A stretch of 64,000 bases of DNA from Ilumatobacteraceae bacterium (GTDB lineage: Bacteria > Actinomycetota > Acidimicrobiia > Acidimicrobiales > Ilumatobacteraceae), in NCBI GenBank assembly GCA_013213745.1, contig JABSQH010000070.1, positions 1-64,000 of the forward strand, read 5' to 3'. A model generated the notes under the pieces. That model was not told the origin of the DNA. It saw nothing but the letters and a program-made list of their open reading frames with translations, and ran no database searches. The number at the start of each line of letters is the position of its first letter. Positions within the stretch are counted from its first letter, which is position 1. Shown one piece after another: positions 59,475 through 64,000 of the stretch. The translations under genes were made by a program, and so were the position numbers.

Positions 59475-61472
59475 ATGGCGAACATCACGGTCTCTCTTCC
59501 CGACGGCTCGGCAAAGGAACTGCCGACCGGGTCGACCGCGTTCGACCTCGCCGCCTCCATCGGCTCGGGTCTGCGCAAAGCAGCAGTCGCGGCGGTCGTC
59601 GATGGGACCGAGACCGACCTGACCGCGCCGCTCGACGACGGCGCCGAGGTGGCACTCATCACCGACTCGACCGACGAGGGACGCCACGTGTTGCGGCACT
59701 CGACGGCTCACGTGATGGCCCAGGCCGTGACCGATCTCTTTCCGGGAGCGAAGTTCTCGATCGGACCCGCGATCGAGAACGGGTTCTACTACGACTTCGA
59801 CCTTCCCGGCGGGGCAACGTTCAGCGACGACGACCTCGAGCGAGTCGAGGCGCGCATGCGTGAGATCGTCAAGGCCAACCAGCCGTTCACGCGCTCGGAG
59901 ATGTCGCTGGCAGACGCCAAAGAACTGTTCGCCGACCAGCCGTACAAGCTCGAAATCATCGAGCGCGTCGAGGGCGCCGGCGGCGACGATCTCGACGCCG
60001 GCGAGGTGGCGGGCGGTGACACGATCAGCGCCTACCGCAACACCGAAGGCTTCGTCGACATGTGTGTCGGCCCGCACGTGCCGTCGACGGGCCGGCTCGG
60101 TCACTTCAAGCTGCAGAAGGTGGCCGGCGCGTACTGGCGGGGCAACGAGGGCGGCCCGATGCTGCAGCGGATCTACGGCACGGCATGGGAGTCGAAGAAG
60201 GCACTGGCCGCGCATCTGCACCAGCTCGAAGAGGCGGCCAAACGCGACCATCGCAAGCTCGCTGTCGAGCTCGATCTGCTGTCGTTTCCGCCAGAGCTCG
60301 GCGGGGGTCTCGCGGTGTGGCACCCCCGGGGCGCCATCGTGCGCAAGTTGATGGAGGACTACAGCCGCGAGCGCCACGTGGCCGGTGGATACGACTTCGT
60401 CTACACACCCCATCTGTCCAAAGAGCAGCTGTTCCAGACGAGCGGACACCTCGAGTGGTACGCCGACGGCATGTACCCGCCGATGGAGATGGACAACGGC
60501 ACGTACTACATGAAGCCGATGAACTGCCCGATGCACTGCTTGATCTTTCGCAGTCGTCAGCGCAGCTATCGCGAGCTTCCCTTGCGGCTGTTCGAACTGG
60601 GAACCGTCTACCGCTACGAGCGGGCCGGCACGTTGCACGGCCTGATGCGCATTCGTGGCTTCACGCAGGATGACAGCCACATCTTCTGCACCCGCGACCA
60701 GCTGGCCGACGAGGTGGCCAGCCTGCTCGACTTCGTGCTCTCGGTGCTGCGCGCGTTTGGCTTCGATGACTTCACCTTCAACCTGTCGACGAAGGATCCT
60801 GACAAGTACGTCGGGACCGACGAGGTCTGGGACGAGGCCACCGAAGCGCTGCGCGAGGCGCTCGACAAGCACGGGCTGGAGTACGGCGTGAAGGAGGGCG
60901 ACGCTGCCTTCTACGGTCCCAAGATCGACATCGACGTACGCGATGCGATCGGTCGGTCATGGCAGCTGTCGACGATCCAGGCCGACTTCCAGCTGCCGGA
61001 GCGTTTCGACCTCACGTACGTCGGTGCCGACAACGACCGGCATCGGCCGATCATGTTGCATCGCGCGCTGTTCGGATCGATCGAGCGGTTCTTCGGCGTG
61101 CTGCTCGAGCACTACGCAGGTGCTTTTCCGACGTGGCTGTCGCCCACGCAGGTGCGCGTGTTGCCGGTGGCCGAGCCCCACGAGGCGTACGCCCGCAGCG
61201 TCGCCGAACGTCTCGTGGCCGAGGGCGCCCGCGTCGACTACGTCGGGGCTGACGACGGCCTGGGCAAGCGCATTCGCACCGCCAAGATGGAGAAGCTGCC
61301 GTACGTGCTCGTCGTTGGCGACGACGATGTTGCTGCGGGCACGGTTGGCGTGAACCCGCGAAGCGACCACCCCGACGGTGGTGAGGTGCAACGCGATGTG
61401 CCCCTCGATGACTTCGTCGCACGTTTTCAGCGCGAGGTCGCCGACGCCGAGGTCGCTGCGCTGCAGGCGTAG
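59475..61472 (+). CDS. thrS: Threonyl-tRNA synthetase
   Basis: A 665-residue class II synthetase for tRNA-Thr. The N-terminal TGS domain (ITVSLPDGSAKELPTGSTAF) and the editing domain (LRHSTAHVMAQAVTDLFPGA) precede the catalytic core with MKPMNCPMHCLIF (zinc Cys) and YRYERAGTLHGLMRIRGFTQ (motif 2). Motif 3 is around DRHRPIMLHRALFGSIERF. The anticodon domain follows (SPTQVRVLPV). Length is normal. Leaderless promoter TATCCT; the HIT gene starts 9 nt after the stop. The thrS-HIT-pgsA order also occurs in mycobacteria. Confidence 0.97.
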   Translation: MANITVSLPDGSAKELPTGSTAFDLAASIGSGLRKAAVAAVVDGTETDLTAPLDDGAEVALITDSTDEGRHVLRHSTAHVMAQAVTDLFPGAKFSIGPAIENGFYYDFDLPGGATFSDDDLERVEARMREIVKANQPFTRSEMSLADAKELFADQPYKLEIIERVEGAGGDDLDAGEVAGGDTISAYRNTEGFVDMCVGPHVPSTGRLGHFKLQKVAGAYWRGNEGGPMLQRIYGTAWESKKALAAHLHQLEEAAKRDHRKLAVELDLLSFPPELGGGLAVWHPRGAIVRKLMEDYSRERHVAGGYDFVYTPHLSKEQLFQTSGHLEWYADGMYPPMEMDNGTYYMKPMNCPMHCLIFRSRQRSYRELPLRLFELGTVYRYERAGTLHGLMRIRGFTQDDSHIFCTRDQLADEVASLLDFVLSVLRAFGFDDFTFNLSTKDPDKYVGTDEVWDEATEALREALDKHGLEYGVKEGDAAFYGPKIDIDVRDAIGRSWQLSTIQADFQLPERFDLTYVGADNDRHRPIMLHRALFGSIERFFGVLLEHYAGAFPTWLSPTQVRVLPVAEPHEAYARSVAERLVAEGARVDYVGADDGLGKRIRTAKMEKLPYVLVVGDDDVAAGTVGVNPRSDHPDGGEVQRDVPLDDFVARFQREVADAEVAALQA

Positions 61473-61481
61473 CCGTTTCGG

Positions 61482-62054
61482 ATGCTCGAGCACATCTGGT
61501 CGGGTTGGCGGGCGAGTTACGTCCAGAGCGCGCCTGTCCGTGCCGCCGACGCCGGCGTCAGCGCTGGCTCGTCCGATGATGCCGACGGGCCATCCCGTAC
61601 GAGCGTGTTCACCCAGCTGCTCGAGTCGGGCGAACCCGACGCAGAGACGCACATCGTTCATCGCGCCGCGACGTGTTTTGCCCTGATGAATGCCTTTCCG
61701 TACACGTCGGGTCATCTCCTCGTCGTGCCGTATCGGGAGGTGCCGGATCTCGCCGACCTCGCCGACGACGAGATTCTCGATCTCTGGCACACGGTCACCG
61801 AGGCGATCGCAGTCGTGCGTGCGGCCTACGAACCCGACGGAATGAACGTCGGGGTCAACCTCGGTCGGCCGGCCGGCGGTTCGGTGCCGACCCACCTGCA
61901 CGTACACGTCGTGCCCCGTTGGACCGGTGACTCGAACTTCATGTCGGCCGTGGCCAACACGCAGACCCTGCCGGAGAGCCTCGGGTCGAGCGCCGAACGG
62001 ATCCGGGTCGCGTGGAAGCAACGCAGCGATGGTGCAGGGTCGGCGGGCCCGTAG
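61482..62054 (+). CDS. HIT-family nucleotide hydrolase/phosphorylase
   Basis: A 190-residue histidine-triad protein with the triad H-x-H-x-H at residues 138-142 (PTHLHVHVVPRW). YTSGHLLVVPYREVPDLADL and VGVNLGRPAGGSVPTH are the family segments. Its place between thrS and pgsA matches mycobacterial Rv2613c, reported as an AP4A phosphorylase, so it may degrade dinucleoside polyphosphates. The ATG is 9 nt after thrS. Confidence 0.92.
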   Translation: MLEHIWSGWRASYVQSAPVRAADAGVSAGSSDDADGPSRTSVFTQLLESGEPDAETHIVHRAATCFALMNAFPYTSGHLLVVPYREVPDLADLADDEILDLWHTVTEAIAVVRAAYEPDGMNVGVNLGRPAGGSVPTHLHVHVVPRWTGDSNFMSAVANTQTLPESLGSSAERIRVAWKQRSDGAGSAGP

Positions 62055-62057
62055 GCT
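62052..62057 (+). promoter_or_regulatory. -10 element TAGGCT of the small membrane protein gene
   Basis: TAGGCT overlaps the end of the HIT gene (its stop codon TAG is the first half) and ends 6 nt before GTG 62064. Confidence 0.5.
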
Positions 62058-62063
62058 GACGTC

Positions 62064-62546
62064 GTGTCCGACGAGCTGCGCGACGAGTTGCCCGACGACC
62101 TCGACACGTCGGGGTTCGTCGGGCCGTACCAGTTCCCCGACAACAGCCGTCGACGCTGGCCCGGGGTGATCTACCTCGTGGTCGCTGCGATCTGCGTCGC
62201 GGTGTACGTCGTCGGAGACGGCTCGCCGATCGTCCACGGCGGATGGCTGCTCGGAGCGGCCGTACTCGCTGCGGTCGGTGTGTTCTCGATCACCTCGAGC
62301 TGGCGAATGCGCGTCGACGAGCGCGAGGCACTCGTCGCGGCGCAACATGCGGTCGGCTTCGCAGTGGGACACGCGTCGGCACAGCAGGTGTGGCGCGGAC
62401 TGCGCAGCCGGCCAACGTGGCGTGTTCTGTGCTACAGCAGCGAGGAACCGCCGACACGGCGCGGGCTGGTGCTCGTCGATGCGGTCGACGGTGCCGTCGT
62501 AGAGCATCTGGTCGAGGACAATCCGGAACGCACCGACTCGGCGTGA
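62064..62546 (+). CDS. Small membrane protein of unknown function
   Basis: A 160-residue protein with an acidic N-terminus and two membrane helices (VIYLVVAAICVAVYVV at about 36-51 and WLLGAAVLAAVGVFSITSS at about 61-79). A soluble C-terminal domain follows (DEREALVAAQHAVGFAVG ... WRVLCYSSEEPPTRRGLVLV). I do not recognise the family. It lies between the HIT and pgsA genes, where mycobacteria have none, and is followed by a strong inverted repeat. GTG 62064 is supported by TAGGCT at leaderless spacing. Confidence 0.78.
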   Translation: MSDELRDELPDDLDTSGFVGPYQFPDNSRRRWPGVIYLVVAAICVAVYVVGDGSPIVHGGWLLGAAVLAAVGVFSITSSWRMRVDEREALVAAQHAVGFAVGHASAQQVWRGLRSRPTWRVLCYSSEEPPTRRGLVLVDAVDGAVVEHLVEDNPERTDSA

Positions 62547-62560
62547 CCTCTGCTGATGCC

Positions 62561-62589
62561 GGACATCTGTGGTCACACCACAGATGTCC
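62561..62589. terminator. Near-perfect 29-bp palindrome between the small membrane gene and pgsA
   Basis: GGACATCTGTGGT / ACCACAGATGTCC, 13-bp arms with a 3-nt centre (CAC), 14 nt after the stop of the membrane protein gene. It has only moderate GC content, unlike the other hairpins here. It could be a terminator or the binding site of a dimeric regulator of pgsA. Confidence 0.5.
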
Positions 62590-62623
62590 CCACTGGAGGT
62601 ACGACGTCGGGGACGCGCTGCGG

Positions 62624-62629
62624 TAGCGT
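62624..62629 (+). promoter_or_regulatory. -10 element TAGCGT of pgsA
   Basis: TAGCGT ends 8 nt before ATG 62638, downstream of the palindrome at 62561-62589. It gives pgsA its own, probably leaderless, transcript. Confidence 0.55.
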
Positions 62630-62637
62630 CTCGGGCG

Positions 62638-63324
62638 ATGTTCGACGGCAAGTTCCGCGCCCCGGTCGATCGTGTGGTGCGTCCTGTCGGCGACAGCATC
62701 AAGAAGACCGGTATCACCCCCGACCATCTGACGATCATGGGATTGCTGGTCGGCATCGGCGCAGCAGTCGCGATCGGCGCCGGCGCGCTTCGGCTCGGTC
62801 TGCTCTTGGTGATCCTTGCTGCGCTGCCAGACCTGCTCGACGGCGCAGTGGCCAAAGCGAGTGGCACGTCGAGTCCGCGCGGGGCTTTCTTCGACTCGAC
62901 CATCGACCGCGTCACCGATGCGCTCCTTCTCGGCGGCATTGCCTGGTACCTGGCGAGCACCGAGTCGGCGCACATGGCGATCTTGCCGTTCGCCATCCTC
63001 AGTGTGTCGACGCTGATCAGCTATATGCGGGCCAAGGCCGAGTCGCTCGGTATCGAGGCCAAGGGCGGGCTGATGGAACGCGCCGAGCGGATCGTGGCGA
63101 TCTGCGTTGGACTGCTGTTCAACGTGCTGCTGATCCCGATTCTGTGGATCATGTTGGTGCTGACGTCGATCACCGCGATCCAACGGTTCGTGAAGGTCTG
63201 GCGGCAGGCCGACGTTGCTCCGATCACCGCCGCCCGCATCGAGATGCGTCGGTCGCGTCGCCAGAGTCGGCGCGTTGCCCGTCTGGAACGGCGGCGCACC
63301 CGGGTGCCGCGCAAGCGTCTGTGA
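62638..63324 (+). CDS. pgsA: CDP-alcohol phosphatidyltransferase (PgsA; probably phosphatidylinositol-phosphate synthase)
   Basis: A 228-residue membrane enzyme of the CDP-alcohol phosphatidyltransferase family with about six helices. The metal-binding signature reads Asp65-x2-Asp68-Gly69-x2-Ala72-Lys73-x8-Gly82-x3-Asp86-x3-Asp90 (LPDLLDGAVAKASGTSSPRG). The usual AR is AK. The next gene encodes an acyltransferase and the cluster matches the mycobacterial thrS-HIT-pgsA1 region, so the likely acceptor is inositol-1-phosphate, giving phosphatidylinositol phosphate for PIM lipids. The C-terminus is basic. Leaderless promoter TAGCGT. Confidence 0.88.
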   Translation: MFDGKFRAPVDRVVRPVGDSIKKTGITPDHLTIMGLLVGIGAAVAIGAGALRLGLLLVILAALPDLLDGAVAKASGTSSPRGAFFDSTIDRVTDALLLGGIAWYLASTESAHMAILPFAILSVSTLISYMRAKAESLGIEAKGGLMERAERIVAICVGLLFNVLLIPILWIMLVLTSITAIQRFVKVWRQADVAPITAARIEMRRSRRQSRRVARLERRRTRVPRKRL

Positions 63325-63340
63325 CCGCGGGCTGCCAACG

Positions 63341-64000
63341 GTGACCCCCAGCGAGCTCGCAACGGTCGCGGCGTATCGTGGGGGAGCGCTGGCGGCGCGC
63401 CTGATGCCGGGTGCGGTGGCCTCAGGGCTGGCTGGTCCGCTCGGTGCTGGCGCCAGTTTCGCCAGCACCGAACGGCGCACGATGATCGGTCGCCATCTCA
63501 ATCGTGTCGATCCGCGACTGCGGGGGTTCCGTCTTCGGCAGGCGGTGCAGGACGCGTTCGACTGGTATGCCCGCTATTGGATGGAGAGCTTCCGGCTGCC
63601 GTCGCTGTCGCGGCGCACCGTCGATGCCGGATTCGGGCACCGCGGGTATCAACAGATCGTCGACGCCCGCAACAACGGCACGGGCGTGATGGTCGTCCTG
63701 CCGCACCTGGGCGGATGGGAGTGGGCCGGTCGGTGGATTGCCGATCAGGGTCACCCGATCACCGTCGTCGTTGAACACATCGACCCGCCCGAGCTGTTCG
63801 AGTGGTTCGTCGACTTGCGCTCGGATCTCGGCATGAACGTGGTGGCCCTCGACCAACATGCCGGGGCCACGATCACCAAGGCGCTCGCCGACAATCACGT
63901 GGTGTGCCTGCTCGCGGATCGCGACCTCCAGCGAAGGGGTCCGATGGTCGAGTTCTTCGGCGAACAGACCCACCTGCCGGGAGGGCCGGCGACACTGGCG
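63341..64000 (+). CDS. HtrB/PatA-like acyltransferase, truncated by the window end
   Basis: 220 codons are visible from GTG 63341; the 3' end lies outside the window. It belongs to the lipid A/PIM acyltransferase (LABLAB/HtrB) family: the catalytic HX4E is His122-x4-Glu127 (LPHLGGWEWAG), and LLADRDLQRRGPMVEFFGE is the second conserved region. Next to pgsA, the best guess is acylation of phosphatidylinositol mannosides, as for mycobacterial Rv2611c. GTG 63341 is 16 nt after pgsA, and the early sequence (ELATVAAYRGGALAARLMPG) looks like the family N-terminus. Confidence 0.85.
   Translation, partial: MTPSELATVAAYRGGALAARLMPGAVASGLAGPLGAGASFASTERRTMIGRHLNRVDPRLRGFRLRQAVQDAFDWYARYWMESFRLPSLSRRTVDAGFGHRGYQQIVDARNNGTGVMVVLPHLGGWEWAGRWIADQGHPITVVVEHIDPPELFEWFVDLRSDLGMNVVALDQHAGATITKALADNHVVCLLADRDLQRRGPMVEFFGEQTHLPGGPATLA

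Overview
The window reads as chromosomal core of a high-GC actinobacterium. The support comes from gene content: mycothiol ligase MshC, the bacterial proteasome activator Bpa, an F420:NADP oxidoreductase-like protein, SepF and DivIVA without FtsA, and a thrS-HIT-pgsA-acyltransferase cluster like the mycobacterial phosphatidylinositol mannoside locus. An Acidimicrobiia (Ilumatobacter-like) origin is my inference from overall similarity, not something I could search. No rRNA, tRNA, CRISPR array, insertion sequence or prophage is visible, and no stretch longer than about 300 bases lacks a gene.

Layout. 1-11.3 kb: accessory and metabolic genes (Eis-like acetyltransferase, DUF3040, thiolase, a moxR-DUF58-transglutaminase operon on the minus strand, a degenerate ROK protein, acyl-CoA dehydrogenase, HNH nuclease, lipoate-ligase-like protein). 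11.4-32.8 kb: the division and cell-wall (dcw) cluster in the order mraZ-rsmH-ftsL-ftsI-murE-mraY-murD-ftsW-murG-murC-murB-ftsQ, almost all with overlapping stop/start codons. It is followed by ftsZ, pgeF, yggS, sepF, divIVA and ileS. murF is missing from its usual place between murE and mraY. 32.8-46.7 kb: a cysteine-less DksA/TraR-like protein with a histone-like lysine tail, lspA, an rluD-type gene, an Rrf2 regulator, a phosphatase, bpa, dnaE, a nitroreductase, two bacterial-PH-domain proteins and a thioredoxin-domain protein.

46.7-55.9 kb, minus strand: an isolated two-gene locus for very large secreted proteins, a beta-propeller-rich protein (1343 aa) followed by an RHS/YD-repeat protein (about 1570-1600 aa). 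It is bounded by inverted repeats and sits between housekeeping genes. This is the most unusual part of the window. 55.9-64 kb: fabI, npdG-like, mshC, plsC, thrS, HIT, a small membrane protein, pgsA and a truncated HtrB-like acyltransferase that runs off the end.

A recurring regulatory feature is a TANNNT hexamer placed 6-8 nt before the start codon of at least 13 genes, with no Shine-Dalgarno sequence. This implies leaderless transcripts are common here, including for ileS, thrS, fabI and pgsA. Genes inside operons instead use 1-20 nt overlaps, and a few (mraZ, sepF, the DksA-like gene, bpa, the propeller gene) have clear Shine-Dalgarno sequences.
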